This document shows positions 53,008 to 61,397 of a DNA stretch of 64,000 bases, piece after piece. The first letter of the stretch is position 1. Every line of letters begins with the position of its first letter. This DNA is from an uncultured Lachnospiraceae bacterium. GTDB lineage: Bacteria; Bacillota; Clostridia; Lachnospirales; Lachnospiraceae. The stretch spans positions 1 through 64,000 of the forward strand of contig CAJLRL010000008.1 of the NCBI GenBank assembly GCA_905209075.1, read 5' to 3'. The translations under genes and the position numbers were made by a program. The notes beneath the pieces are model-generated. The model saw nothing but the letters and a program-made list of their open reading frames with translations. It was not told the DNA's origin and did not search any database.

Positions 53008-53381
53008 TTAACGATCACCTTTATCTTTCCTACCAGTTTTTCTTCTATTTTCTTTTCTGCAGGTTCGATATGTGGAATGCCCGGTACTCGTCCACCACTT
53101 ACTTTTGCATGTCCATTTTCCAACAAATGTGTAAGTTGCGGCTTTTTTGCATTGTGTACCCGGACTCGTATATCGCTTTCTCTTTCATATACAACTTTAG
53201 CCTTCCACCCTTTTTTGTATTCACCTGTTTTTACTGGAGATTTATCCTTTATCTCCTCTGCACACTCATTACCTGCATTCCGTATTTCTTCTTTAACCTT
53301 TTGAGTTACTTCAGCCGAATAATTTTTTAGTTCTTCAACAATTGCATCCGCCATATTGTCAACAGCTACCTTCTTTGACAT
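53004..53381 (-). CDS. HK97 gp10-like head-tail joining protein
   Basis: A 125-residue protein. The helical N-terminus (MADAIVEELKNYSAEVTQKVKEEI) followed by SPVKTGEYKKGWKAKVVYER and LTHLLENGHAKVSGGRVPGIPHIEPA matches the HK97-gp10 family of neck/tail-component proteins. It overlaps the head-closure gene by 23 bases. Confidence 0.88.
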   Translation of the reverse strand: MSKKVAVDNMADAIVEELKNYSAEVTQKVKEEIRNAGNECAEEIKDKSPVKTGEYKKGWKAKVVYERESDIRVRVHNAKKPQLTHLLENGHAKVSGGRVPGIPHIEPAEKKIEEKLVGKIKVIVK

Positions 53382-53679
53382 TATTTTCCGCCTTTTCCGT
53401 CAAATATAATTCTATTTCATCAAAATTTTCTTTTTGATATGTTCTATATATTGAATATAAGTGATTTTTATACTTGACTTTTTCCTCTCCAGAATAATTG
53501 ATACTTTGAGTTGTCAACACTATCTCCGGTTTAAATCCATTTCGACCAGCGTTATACCACTCAGATCTCCCCATTGATTTTTCCGAAACAAATATTCTTC
53601 TTTCTGATTCCTGTTTATGCCAGGCTCCAATATCATCCTGTACATAAGATGTATTTATTAGATATGCTTCTCCATCCAT
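53359..53679 (-). CDS. Head closure (head-tail adaptor) protein
   Basis: A 106-residue beta-rich protein. DIGAWHKQESERRIFVSEKSMGRSEWYNAG and VLTTQSINYSGEEKVKYKNHLYSIYRTYQ fit the SPP1 gp16-like head-closure family. It overlaps the connector gene by one base. Confidence 0.82.
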   Translation of the reverse strand: MDGEAYLINTSYVQDDIGAWHKQESERRIFVSEKSMGRSEWYNAGRNGFKPEIVLTTQSINYSGEEKVKYKNHLYSIYRTYQKENFDEIELYLTEKAENNVKEGSC

Positions 53680-53951
53680 TAGTCACCTGCTTTCTGTCCT
53701 AGCAGACGATTATTTAGATTCCATCTTAAATATCTTGGCATAGGTGCATCCTCTTTTCTTTTTCGATATAAATAGGCAGAATACATTTCAACCAGCATTC
53801 CATCTGAAATGCTGGTTTCTTGTAGCTGTATTCCCTCTACTGATATACTATCCTTGGCAAGCTGAATCAGACTTAATAAATATTCATCCATAATATCCAC
53901 ACTTATTTGTAGATCCATTTTCAAAATATCCAGAATATTTTCATCTGCCAT
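53679..53951 (-). CDS. Head-tail connector (gp6-like) protein
   Basis: A 90-residue helical protein with ILDILKMDLQISVDIMDEYLLSLIQLAKDSI, the DNA-packaging/gp6-like pattern of the ring below the portal. The last part YLYRKRKEDAPMPRYLRWNLNNRLL is typical. It is 9 bases after the capsid gene. Confidence 0.85.
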   Translation of the reverse strand: MADENILDILKMDLQISVDIMDEYLLSLIQLAKDSISVEGIQLQETSISDGMLVEMYSAYLYRKRKEDAPMPRYLRWNLNNRLLGQKAGD

Positions 53952-53960
53952 ATATCACCT

Positions 53961-55331
53961 CTAGTTTGCTGAATCTGTAGGGAATGTAGCTGTCGTTTCT
54001 GGAGCAACCGCTGTAATGGACATATATCCAAATGCCTCAGCAATAACTGGCATTCCGTCATAACGAGCAGTTCCTTTAAATACTGTCTGATCTTCTATAA
54101 ACTTGACATGTTCTGACTGGCCAAGCTCCACACCGGCTCTTTCTGCAAGTAAATACAGATCTAAATATCCAAAAGCAATTGCCCCGTCCGGCATAAAAGA
54201 TAACTCTTCAATAGTGCCTCCAACTACAGGCATTTCTGTACTAATTCCAGCAACAATTGCAGCATTCATATTTTCGTCCATAGAATTTACAAGCAAATCT
54301 GTATGGGTCTTTTTATTCATAATCCATGTAATACCATCTGTCGAATAGTCATTCGCGATTACCTTTGTATTCTCAACAATTTCTTTAAAAAGTGCCAATC
54401 CTGTCGCATCTTTACCTGTAATGATATTAGTCTCATGAAGATCTTTCCATTCTCTGGACGTAGCTGGATAACTTTCCGGCTTCTGTGTCTGTGCTAATCT
54501 TGTTACAAATCCTAACGGCATCTTTGTTCCCTTACCAAAAACAATTGCCTTATCCAGTGCTTTTCCAATTGCTTTTCCAATTGCATCTATAATCTTAGAT
54601 GTTAAATCCACGTCATTGTCTTCAAGAATTGCATTTGCTATAGTAAAAAAACCGCCAACTTTATATCCGTCTACCTCTTCCATATTGAACCCAAGATCAA
54701 GTTCATTCAGTTTTCCCAACATCTCTGTCCAGATTCCTTCTGGGATAGTTCCCATAATATTCTGTCGTGATTTGCCAGACACACTCTGCTTATTTACATG
54801 TTTAAGCAGCTTTGAGGTTTCTTCTACTACTTGTGTAAGAAGAGGTAACATAACATCTGGAATTGTAAGACCTACATTTGAAATTGCTCTTTTTTCTTTT
54901 ATACAGGTTCTAACCTCCTCCAGAAAATTTTTCACACCCTCATTAGCAAAAAAGGCATCCCTTTCCTGCATATTCATACCATAAAACTTTCTCGTTTCCA
55001 TTGTTCTTATTTCTCCTTTCGATTTAGTTGTTCTTTCTTCTGAACTTGTCACAACTGGCTGCTGCGCTTCCTCCTCTTCAAGGTCTTTTTCAAGCCCTTC
55101 TATTTCTTTCTCAAGATTATTCAAACTTTCCTCATAATCTTTTTTCTCATTCTCAAACCTATCCACTTCTTCCTCTACTGCAGCCTTCTCATCATCTGTT
55201 TCAGCCTCATTGATTGCTGTTTCAAGCTCTGCTTCTCTTTTTTCAAACTCTGCAGTCTTATTTCTTAGACTTTCAAGTTCTGTCTTTTTAGTTGTGATGT
55301 TCTTTCTTAACATAAGTGCTTTAAGTGCCAT
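53961..55331 (-). CDS. HK97-type major capsid protein with N-terminal delta domain
   Basis: A 456-residue protein. Residues 1-110 form a long charged coiled coil (the scaffolding delta domain, probably removed by the prohead protease) and the rest is the HK97 fold, with KHVNKQSVSGKSRQN, EEVDGYKVGGFFTIANAIL, GKALDKAIVFGKGTKMPLGF and the C-terminal AEAFGYMSITAVAP. The cleavage point is probably near residues 105-115. It is separated from the protease gene by two bases. Confidence 0.93.
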   Translation of the reverse strand: MALKALMLRKNITTKKTELESLRNKTAEFEKREAELETAINEAETDDEKAAVEEEVDRFENEKKDYEESLNNLEKEIEGLEKDLEEEEAQQPVVTSSEERTTKSKGEIRTMETRKFYGMNMQERDAFFANEGVKNFLEEVRTCIKEKRAISNVGLTIPDVMLPLLTQVVEETSKLLKHVNKQSVSGKSRQNIMGTIPEGIWTEMLGKLNELDLGFNMEEVDGYKVGGFFTIANAILEDNDVDLTSKIIDAIGKAIGKALDKAIVFGKGTKMPLGFVTRLAQTQKPESYPATSREWKDLHETNIITGKDATGLALFKEIVENTKVIANDYSTDGITWIMNKKTHTDLLVNSMDENMNAAIVAGISTEMPVVGGTIEELSFMPDGAIAFGYLDLYLLAERAGVELGQSEHVKFIEDQTVFKGTARYDGMPVIAEAFGYMSITAVAPETTATFPTDSAN

Positions 55332-55333
55332 GA

Positions 55334-55906
55334 TTAATCCTCCTTAATTCTTTTTTTCATGGTGGTTTTCCACTTTTCAGTCTGCCTTTTTTTAATTTCT
55401 TCATAGTCCTTTTTTCTGGCAGACACGCTTGTTTCTTCATATGCAGGGAATGTACATACGCTTATTTCATATAAAGCAACTTCCTCGATTGTCCAATGTA
55501 TACTGCCATCGTCCTTAAAGTCAGTAGATTCTTTAATAATTTCAAATCCAAACGAACATTGATCTACATCACCTCTTTTTACGCGCTCATATAGATTCAT
55601 AGCGTCCGAATCTTTAGGATTAATGATAATCTTTCCCCATAATCCATGCGAATCAACTCTTAACTCTAATGTTCCGGCTTTATTTCTTCCAAGTACTAAT
55701 CGGGTTTCATGATCGATTAATGCTCTCACATCTGCTCCCAAAGTCTTATCAAAAGCACCTGGCGCAATTGACTCTGTTGCTCCCGGAAATATCTCATAGT
55801 TGCTATTAAATACAGCGAAGTATCCTTCAATAATCAGATTTTCGCCGTCTTCCCTCGTTTCAAATTTGTACTTGTTGCTTCTATACTGCATTGATTCTCT
55901 ATCCAT
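55334..55906 (-). CDS. HK97-family prohead protease
   Basis: A 190-residue serine protease of the U35 family, with GYFAVFNSNYEIFPGATESIAPGAF near 30, the histidine in ALIDHETRLVLGR and the serine region DQCSFGFEI. The end (EIKKRQTEKWKTTMKKRI) is basic and helical. It overlaps the portal gene by 8 bases and precedes the capsid gene. Confidence 0.9.
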   Translation of the reverse strand: MDRESMQYRSNKYKFETREDGENLIIEGYFAVFNSNYEIFPGATESIAPGAFDKTLGADVRALIDHETRLVLGRNKAGTLELRVDSHGLWGKIIINPKDSDAMNLYERVKRGDVDQCSFGFEIIKESTDFKDDGSIHWTIEEVALYEISVCTFPAYEETSVSARKKDYEEIKKRQTEKWKTTMKKRIKED

Positions 55907-57083
55907 TATTTTCCTCCTGCTGCAATTTCAATTGATTTCCCACTTTATCCAACGGTATGTAATTTTCTAGTATGACTAATTCGTCCAATCCGTCACGTGG
56001 ACTTAATGACAGCTTATCTCTTACCTCATTCCCATCAACAATGCCTCTGATGTACAGATTTGTATATACATCCGATATCGTTTTTAAATCATATGAATAT
56101 ATACTTGCCATGTTAAATTTCACATATAAATTAGGGGCAATAAGTATCTTTTTTGTAAGTTCCTGCTCTATCTCCTCTGCAATTGGCTTTATAGTACTTG
56201 AAATAAAATTGTCCCAGGCTTTGGAATCATAATTTCCAATACCTAGGACAAACGGAGGTATTCCAAGAATTGAAGCTACCGTACGTTTATCTAATTCTAT
56301 TGTTTTATCAATTGCTAAATCTGACAATGATAATGGTTTTACCTGCTCTATTTCAAAATTTTCTGCCGGAATGAGCCAAGGCTCTCCATCCTCTGATGTT
56401 GACAGATAATCATTTAATAATTTTTTTCTTCCTTCTTTATTCGAAAATTCATCTATCAATGCATCTACTTTTACTATCAGTGATGGTCTCCATTTAGACT
56501 CTAAGAACGCTTTTTCTGTGGCTGCTGCCTGTTTTAGGTTATTTGCCACCTGTGATGCTACTGCAGTTATTCCTATCCCCTTCCATGGTCTTTCCGGATC
56601 CGGATTATATACAAAATGAAGCAAACTTTCTGGTGAACACACTTGTCCATTAATCCATATTCTATATCCATCTCCGTTTTCAACAAATGACACAGATGAT
56701 GGCTTAGCAATAATCATATTATCTAATAAGCCATTTTCTGTTCTTGGCACAACAACACAATTTCCTTTCCCATATAACAGCATATTCATTACTATACTAT
56801 GAATCCATGTATGACGCGTCATATAGTTATTAGGCGATATATCAAGCTTGCGGCTCAGATTATTTTTTATCCGTTCATCACCATGATCTGTATTTTTCAT
56901 TAAATATATGGTCATCGATGCAATAAGCTCTGCTATCCTGCGGCAGGCACTCTGGATCTCAGGGTTTTTATCCAGAGACTGATATCTTCCACCACATATC
57001 ATTTCGAATGATGCATCATTTGTAAGAAAAATATTACTGGATCTTTTTTCAGTTTTCACTTTACTTTTCTTTTTCTTTCCCAT
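55899..57083 (-). CDS. Phage portal protein, HK97 family
   Basis: A 394-residue protein. The basic N-terminus (MGKKKKSKVKTEKR) is followed by a portal fold with IQSACRRIAELIASMTIYLM, HTWIHSIVMNMLLYGKGNCVV, LHFVYNPDPERPWKGIG and SILGIPPFVLGI, all typical of the family. Twelve subunits form the ring through which DNA enters the head. Confidence 0.92.
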   Translation of the reverse strand: MGKKKKSKVKTEKRSSNIFLTNDASFEMICGGRYQSLDKNPEIQSACRRIAELIASMTIYLMKNTDHGDERIKNNLSRKLDISPNNYMTRHTWIHSIVMNMLLYGKGNCVVVPRTENGLLDNMIIAKPSSVSFVENGDGYRIWINGQVCSPESLLHFVYNPDPERPWKGIGITAVASQVANNLKQAAATEKAFLESKWRPSLIVKVDALIDEFSNKEGRKKLLNDYLSTSEDGEPWLIPAENFEIEQVKPLSLSDLAIDKTIELDKRTVASILGIPPFVLGIGNYDSKAWDNFISSTIKPIAEEIEQELTKKILIAPNLYVKFNMASIYSYDLKTISDVYTNLYIRGIVDGNEVRDKLSLSPRDGLDELVILENYIPLDKVGNQLKLQQEENNG

Positions 57084-57086
57084 TTT

Positions 57087-58862
57087 TTATTTCCACCAAT
57101 CTGATCCCTTTGAACTTTTCTCCATATTTTCCAGGTATCTTATTGCTGCAAACACACTGCAGTCAAATATATCAATTCTTAATTCTGGATGAACCTTGTC
57201 ATATTGGATCATATCATCTGTCTTTTCAATTGCCGATACATTCTCTACACAATATTCATAAGCTTCAGAATGCAGGTAATAGAAACCTTTTTCTTTTACC
57301 CTTTTTTCAATGTGTCTAAATCCTTCGGACTTTTTATAAAAATACTGTGGCTGATCTACTATTTTGAATCCGGCTCTCTTCATTGCAATAAAGTATTCTC
57401 TACAGAATTTTCTGTCATGGCCTACTTCTTTTATCTTGAAGCCTTTCTTTTTCATTTTTATGAACCAATTTACAATATCAGCATGATTTACTGTGGCACT
57501 ATTGCACATATCCAACCATCCTGAATCTTTCCAGCCAAATAATGGGATATTATCTTCATCCGCTTTTTTATGTGCTGCTGTAATTGGAAACCACGCATGA
57601 GTTATAGCAATATCAATTCCCTTATAATTTCCATACAAGCATGCGGCTGTAAGATCGTGCATCTTTGACAAGTCGGCTCCTCCAAACCATTGTATAGGTA
57701 ATTTTGCCAATTCTTCCAATGTCCAGTTGTATAGTTTATCCGATCTTCTAAATTCATCTATATCAAAATATGCCTTTATCGCAGAGGTATATACGTTAAG
57801 TGATTTCGCGAAAAAATCTTTTCTTTGTTGAGGATCATTCATAGCCTGATGTGAATCATTTAACAGTTCTTCTGGACGAATAGATACACCATAAGCCGGA
57901 TTTGCCATCTCGTGAATCACAGGATTTGTATAATCTATATCTCCTGACTCATCTGGGTTTGCACAGCACATAAAAATAAAATACTGCTCATCCTTTACTG
58001 TTCCATCCAACACCTTCCTACAATACTTCAATCTATTTCCCAAAAAAGAATTTTCATTGTCTCCTGCTGTCGATATTCCTATTATCAGTTTATTTGTGTA
58101 AGCTTTCATAGCCTCTTTAAACAAATTATACTGTTTGGGCTTCTTTAAAGCATGACATTCATCAACAATTGCAACATTACAGTTAAGTGAATCCTGAGTA
58201 TCAGGGTTTGCGGCCAGTGCTCTTATGTAAAAAGATGAACCATCAGGAAACTGGGCTTCCATAGAGTGTTCATTATTATTATTCAGGACTTTTACACAAC
58301 CACCCTGTTTACGATTTTCATGCATTTTCGTTATGTTATAGTCCAGAAAATTGAAACTCTCTAACGACTGCATGAGCGCCGCTGACGTAATATACAACTT
58401 AGATCCACTTTTTCTGTACCATAAAGACAATGCCCATGCTAATGCAGCTACAAAAGTGGTCTTTATATTTTTACGCGGTATAAATATTAATGCCTCATGG
58501 AATCTTACTATTTCCGTATTTTTATGATAAAACCCTACCAGATTGTATATTATAAATTTGTGAAATGGTTCTAGTAAAAATGGCTTTCCCCTCAATGGTG
58601 TTCCATCTATCCGTTCCCCCTGTTGATGTTTCAATGTTTTTTCAATAATCTGTATACAAAATTCTGGGGCTTTTGGGTTGATATAATAATCCGGATTTTC
58701 TAAGTCCTTAAAAAATCTGTCCACTGCCTGCTTTAATTCTATACAAGCTATTTTTCGCCCCTCTTTAATACTATTTGCATATTCAAGCACAATTGGCCAA
58801 TTTTTATTTTTTGATTTACTCAAGCGATGCCAATGCCGCAGCCAATCCTCCTGAACTATCAT
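57087..58862 (-). CDS. Terminase large subunit
   Basis: A 591-residue packaging motor. The ATPase has the deviant Walker A IPRKNIKTTFVAALAWAL, Walker B VAIVDECHALKKP and the coupling motif IIGISTAGD. The nuclease half has FGGADLSKMHDLTAACLY, KEVGHDRKFCREYF and YDKVHPELRIDIFDCSVFAA. The ATG at 58862 overlaps the small subunit gene by 47 bases and lacks a clear ribosome site, so coupling to the small subunit is likely, or a TTG start further in is used. Confidence 0.92.
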   Translation of the reverse strand: MIVQEDWLRHWHRLSKSKNKNWPIVLEYANSIKEGRKIACIELKQAVDRFFKDLENPDYYINPKAPEFCIQIIEKTLKHQQGERIDGTPLRGKPFLLEPFHKFIIYNLVGFYHKNTEIVRFHEALIFIPRKNIKTTFVAALAWALSLWYRKSGSKLYITSAALMQSLESFNFLDYNITKMHENRKQGGCVKVLNNNNEHSMEAQFPDGSSFYIRALAANPDTQDSLNCNVAIVDECHALKKPKQYNLFKEAMKAYTNKLIIGISTAGDNENSFLGNRLKYCRKVLDGTVKDEQYFIFMCCANPDESGDIDYTNPVIHEMANPAYGVSIRPEELLNDSHQAMNDPQQRKDFFAKSLNVYTSAIKAYFDIDEFRRSDKLYNWTLEELAKLPIQWFGGADLSKMHDLTAACLYGNYKGIDIAITHAWFPITAAHKKADEDNIPLFGWKDSGWLDMCNSATVNHADIVNWFIKMKKKGFKIKEVGHDRKFCREYFIAMKRAGFKIVDQPQYFYKKSEGFRHIEKRVKEKGFYYLHSEAYEYCVENVSAIEKTDDMIQYDKVHPELRIDIFDCSVFAAIRYLENMEKSSKGSDWWK

Positions 58863-59175
58863 TTGATAGACTGGTTCCGGTTACTTTCTTATATGCTGAT
58901 GGAGTCAACCCAAGCTCCTTCCAGTAAAGCAATGCTGTTTTATTTAAATCATCCACCACCGCTAATGATGGATTTTTTATCAAATTTGTAGCACCTGATT
59001 TATTTGTATATTCTATAACCGGCTTGGATCCATTCTCTATATACTTTTCCTCTGCATCATCACGACTCTCTAATATTCCAGCCAACGTATCTATTACATT
59101 TTCAAAATAAGGCTGATATGTAGTTGCGTCTTTACACGATTTTCTAATTTTTTCTTTCCAAGTCCTTTTTTTCAT
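58816..59175 (-). CDS. Terminase small subunit, P27 family
   Basis: A 119-residue helical protein. TYQPYFENVIDTLAGILESRDDAEEKYIENGSKPVIEYTNKSG and LYWKELGLTPSAYKKV match P27-type small terminase subunits that recognise the packaging site. It lies directly after the probable cos region and overlaps the large-subunit gene. Confidence 0.87.
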   Translation of the reverse strand: MKKRTWKEKIRKSCKDATTYQPYFENVIDTLAGILESRDDAEEKYIENGSKPVIEYTNKSGATNLIKNPSLAVVDDLNKTALLYWKELGLTPSAYKKVTGTSLSNDSSGGLAAALASLE

Positions 59176-59395
59176 AGAATCACACCTTTTTTACAACAAA
59201 AAACAACACAATTTTGCATATATTTTCATGTAAAAATCATATTGCCTTTTTAAGATACTTCTTTAAGAAGAAATTTTTCATTTTTTTAATTTTCCCCCTC
59301 TTTCAAAAATTCAATCGAGTTGGAGAAAGTTCCCCCTCCCGGTCCCCGGGAACAAGAAATAAAATTTTAAAAGAAGGGGGGGTTTACCTGTAAAA
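59176..59395. other. Probable cos (packaging) region
   Basis: A 208-base non-coding gap between the HNH and small terminase genes, the usual cos position in HNH-carrying HK97-type phages. A G/C-rich core in otherwise AT-rich DNA, CCCTCCCGGTCCCCGGGAAC (59335-59354), with flanking runs of C (59324-59328, complement side) and G (59376-59382), fits an overhang-cutting site. The exact cut is not identified. Confidence 0.55.
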
Positions 59396-59632
59396 TTTAT
59401 GTTTTGCCTTTTCAGGATGGGCTTTATTATGACATTTATTACATAAAGACACTAAATTATTATCCTCATATGCAAGTTCTGGATACTCGTCTACATGTTG
59501 AATATGATGTACTGTCTGTGCTTCTACTATCCGCCCATATTTTCTACATTCTTGGCACAAATATTTGTCTCGTCTTAATATACAATTCCTTTTATGTTTC
59601 CACTTTTTTCCGTTGTAGTTAAATGGTTTCAT
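59384..59632 (-). CDS. HNH endonuclease
   Basis: An 82-residue nuclease. The zinc-binding CQEC and CNKC pairs and the HNH core TVHHIQHVDEYPELAYEDNNLVSLCNKCHNKAHP are complete. In this phage type such proteins work with the terminase at cos. It follows a terminator and precedes the probable cos region. No strong ribosome site is seen, but the start is preceded by AGAAAATG context. Confidence 0.9.
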   Translation of the reverse strand: MKPFNYNGKKWKHKRNCILRRDKYLCQECRKYGRIVEAQTVHHIQHVDEYPELAYEDNNLVSLCNKCHNKAHPEKAKHKFYR

Positions 59633-59645
59633 TTTCTTTCTCCCA

Positions 59646-59679
59646 AAAGAAAAAGGACTGGCTTCTTTGCCAATCCTTT
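59646..59679 (-). terminator. Terminator between RHH gene and HNH gene
   Basis: Minus-strand AAGGATTGGC-AAAGAA-GCCAGTCCTT with one G-U pair is followed by TTTCTTTT. It closes the small operon that starts at the palindromic promoter. Confidence 0.8.
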
Positions 59680-59723
59680 ATACTTATACTATACCACATA
59701 TCAAGCGGACAAAACGGACAACT

Positions 59724-59918
59724 TTATTTTTGTTCTTCTATGAACTGCTGCATCATCTTTGTAAGCTGTCCTGCTGCACTGACTCCTGCTTTATCGCAGG
59801 CTCTTGCATATTCTTCTACCACTTCCCTTTTTAGTTTGTAGCTTTTAGATATCCATCCTGCTTTCTTTTCATATTTCCTCGTTGCAACTGTTTGCGGCTT
59901 AGGATTTCCTACTGGCAT
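59724..59918 (-). CDS. Ribbon-helix-helix-like small DNA-binding protein
   Basis: A 64-residue basic protein. KSYKLKREVVEEYARACDKAGVSAAGQLTKMMQQFIEEQ has the strand-helix-helix pattern of Arc/MetJ-type ribbon-helix-helix proteins (strand near residues 26-30, helices 31-42 and 46-62). Its ATG overlaps the upstream stop (TAATG at 59916-59920). It is the last gene of a small operon whose promoter contains a perfect palindrome, so it is a good candidate autorepressor. Confidence 0.75.
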   Translation of the reverse strand: MPVGNPKPQTVATRKYEKKAGWISKSYKLKREVVEEYARACDKAGVSAAGQLTKMMQQFIEEQK

Positions 59919-60077
59919 TACTCTGCACCTATATCCTTTCTATGCTCTATTAAATCTATTATCCTATAGACTGCTGCACACATTAATAAAATTGACGAGT
60001 ACAGATTTCTATTAGACGCAAGAAAGATGATAAAAGCTGTCAATAAAAATATTCCGCTAAATCTTTCTCTTTTCATA
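59918..60077 (-). pseudogene. Small membrane protein gene, apparently frameshifted
   Basis: The ATG at 60077 gives only MKRERF before a stop. One T less in the following T run (complement of 60057-60060) would give SGIFLLTAFIIFLASN, a hydrophobic span, and a helical end ELIEHRKDIGAE-like, ending in the TAATG overlap with the RHH gene. Alternatively a TTG in that frame starts a shorter 41-residue protein. No good ribosome site is seen. Confidence 0.4.
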
Positions 60078-60131
60078 TCGTATCAGATGAGCTATAATCT
60101 CTTTGAGGTTTTGGGGCTTACGCCCCTTTCC

Positions 60132-60245
60132 TCACTTGAGAGCCTGTATAAAACTTGCTAATCCTGCAAAGAACGCACCCAACGCTACAAGCAGATTAGT
60201 TATAAGTTTTATCTGGCTCTCCCTTTTTTTCTTTTTCTTGCTCAT
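60132..60245 (-). CDS. Small single-span phage membrane protein
   Basis: A 37-residue protein. MSKKKKKRESQIK is followed by one hydrophobic span (LITNLLVALGAFFAGLASFI). AGGAGGTG lies 7 bases before the ATG, and a consensus promoter is only 30 bases upstream, so it should be well expressed. Function unknown; possibly a superinfection or regulatory membrane peptide. Confidence 0.6.
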   Translation of the reverse strand: MSKKKKKRESQIKLITNLLVALGAFFAGLASFIQALK

Positions 60246-60270
60246 CTGTTTCTCACCTCCTTATGTACAT

Positions 60271-60299
60271 ATAATATCATATGGTGCACCATATGTCAA
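60271..60299 (-). promoter_or_regulatory. Consensus promoter with palindromic operator in the spacer
   Basis: Minus-strand TTGACA (complement of 60294-60299) and TATTAT (complement of 60271-60276) are 17 bases apart. The 18-bp perfect palindrome CATATGGTGCACCATATG (60278-60295) fills the spacer, so a bound dimer would block polymerase. Confidence 0.8.
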
Positions 60300-60308
60300 T
60301 AATTTTCT

Positions 60309-60473
60309 TTACACATTTTTCATATGCTCTGGTATATTCCACTTAAGCTTTACTCCACAGCAGGGACATTTATAATCTTTCAGGTACCGTACTTCTCTAC
60401 CACATACACAGTATCCATATACTGCTGCACCTTCTTTAAATTTCCATATATCTTTCACACCTATCTCTCTCAT
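60309..60473 (-). CDS. Small zinc-ribbon phage protein
   Basis: A 54-residue protein (MREIGVKDIWKFKEGAAVYGY) with CVC at 22-24 and CPCCG at 36-40, a rubredoxin-like zinc-ribbon pattern. AAGGA lies 8 bases before the ATG. It follows the ArpU/RinA-like gene by 16 bases and ends just before the palindromic promoter. Function unknown. Confidence 0.65.
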   Translation of the reverse strand: MREIGVKDIWKFKEGAAVYGYCVCGREVRYLKDYKCPCCGVKLKWNIPEHMKNV

Positions 60474-60489
60474 ACTAGAATCCTTTTCT

Positions 60490-60891
60490 CTATTCGCAAT
60501 ATTTTTTCAAAAATCTATCATGATATTTCCGAATACTTTCGGCTGATGTATCTAGCTTTTTCGCTACTTGCTCCCATGTATAGCATCTGACATGCCTATA
60601 TACCATTATTTGTCGTATAAAGGTATCATCTATTTCCATAATCCACTTAATTATTTTCTTTTGCTCAACCTCTAACTCTCTTGTCTTTTTTTCAATTATC
60701 GCCAATATATCCACTCTATCAGCTATAATCTCTGCCATCTCATCACCAGCACCTCCTCTTGGCGCAAATGGCATTCCTGTAATTTTCAGTGCTCTTCCTC
60801 GTGTCTTACACTCCAATAATTCCAACTGCTCTTCCCACATTTTTATTTCTTTTGAAAGATAATACACTCTTGATAATTCTTTTTTCTTCAT
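60490..60891 (-). CDS. ArpU/RinA-like late transcription regulator
   Basis: A 133-residue protein. The N-terminal half is coiled (LSRVYYLSKEIKMWEEQLELLE), and the C-terminal 60 residues carry a sigma-70 region-4-like helix-turn-helix (IRQIMVYRHVRCYTWEQVAKKLDTSAESIRKYHDRFLKKY). This is the pattern of phage late-gene regulators of the ArpU, RinA and DUF1492 type. It is placed just upstream of the packaging genes, as expected. Confidence 0.82.
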   Translation of the reverse strand: MKKKELSRVYYLSKEIKMWEEQLELLECKTRGRALKITGMPFAPRGGAGDEMAEIIADRVDILAIIEKKTRELEVEQKKIIKWIMEIDDTFIRQIMVYRHVRCYTWEQVAKKLDTSAESIRKYHDRFLKKYCE

Positions 60892-60915
60892 CTTTGCTCC
60901 TTAAAGAAGTAAAAG

Positions 60916-61075
60916 AGGAGCTGGGTAACGCTCCCCTTTATCATGGCTTACAAATCAGTCCGTAGTATATTAATTCGCATGCCTTAGTTTCTTTCGCATT
61001 TATGCAGGTGTTTCAACCTATCTTTGAATCTGATATGCCGGTATCTCCCTCCAGTTAAAATCTACTCCGGACAAC
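60916..61075. repeat. Direct repeat, copy A (about 160 bp, upstream of the ArpU-like gene)
   Basis: The stretch GAGGAGCTGGGTAACGCTCC ... CTACTCCGGACAAC matches 63839-64000 with the same order and high identity; the right 88 bases differ at only one position. On the minus strand it starts with the end of a small frame (LLSGVDFNWREIPAYQIQR) and ends with a hairpin GGGGAGC-GTTACCC-AGCTCC. Confidence 0.8.
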
Positions 61076-61107
61076 AGTCTTAGTGTCTCCAGCTGTGGCT
61101 TATACAT
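61018..61107 (-). CDS. Short phage ORF, possible gene remnant
   Basis: A 29-residue frame from ATG 61107, MYKPQLETLRLLSGVDFNWR then EIPAYQIQR. The ribosome site is weak. The last 19 residues recur exactly in repeat copy B at the window's right end, so this looks like a shortened duplicate of a gene that continues beyond the window. Confidence 0.35.
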   Translation of the reverse strand: MYKPQLETLRLLSGVDFNWREIPAYQIQR

Positions 61108-61169
61108 TGGATCCGTAAATCTTATTCCAATTTATTAAACATTTTCTCTGCCCTCTTAATTCTTTCATT

Positions 61170-61397
61170 TTATGCAATTCTTTCAAAATACTTTTCTAAT
61201 GTTTCATAGGAAATATCAAGATAACCACAGTCACCGTCTCCATCTTCTAAATACAATCGTATATCCGATTCACCTATATAGCCCTCTGTGTACTCGTATA
61301 TACTCCCTTTGTGAATTGTTGTATATTCGTCAGTAGGGCTGTCGTTCTCGTCATATTTTGAAACATAAAATTCTTTAATACATTTATACTTTTCCAT
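61170..61397 (-). CDS. Small acidic phage protein
   Basis: A 75-residue protein (MEKYKCIKEFYVSKYDENDSP) rich in Tyr, Asp and Glu, with the core YTTIHKGSIYEYTEGYIGESDIRLYLED. It resembles the short early proteins found in many Firmicute prophages; no function is known. AGAGG precedes the ATG, which lies inside the end of the next upstream small gene. Confidence 0.65.
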   Translation of the reverse strand: MEKYKCIKEFYVSKYDENDSPTDEYTTIHKGSIYEYTEGYIGESDIRLYLEDGDGDCGYLDISYETLEKYFERIA

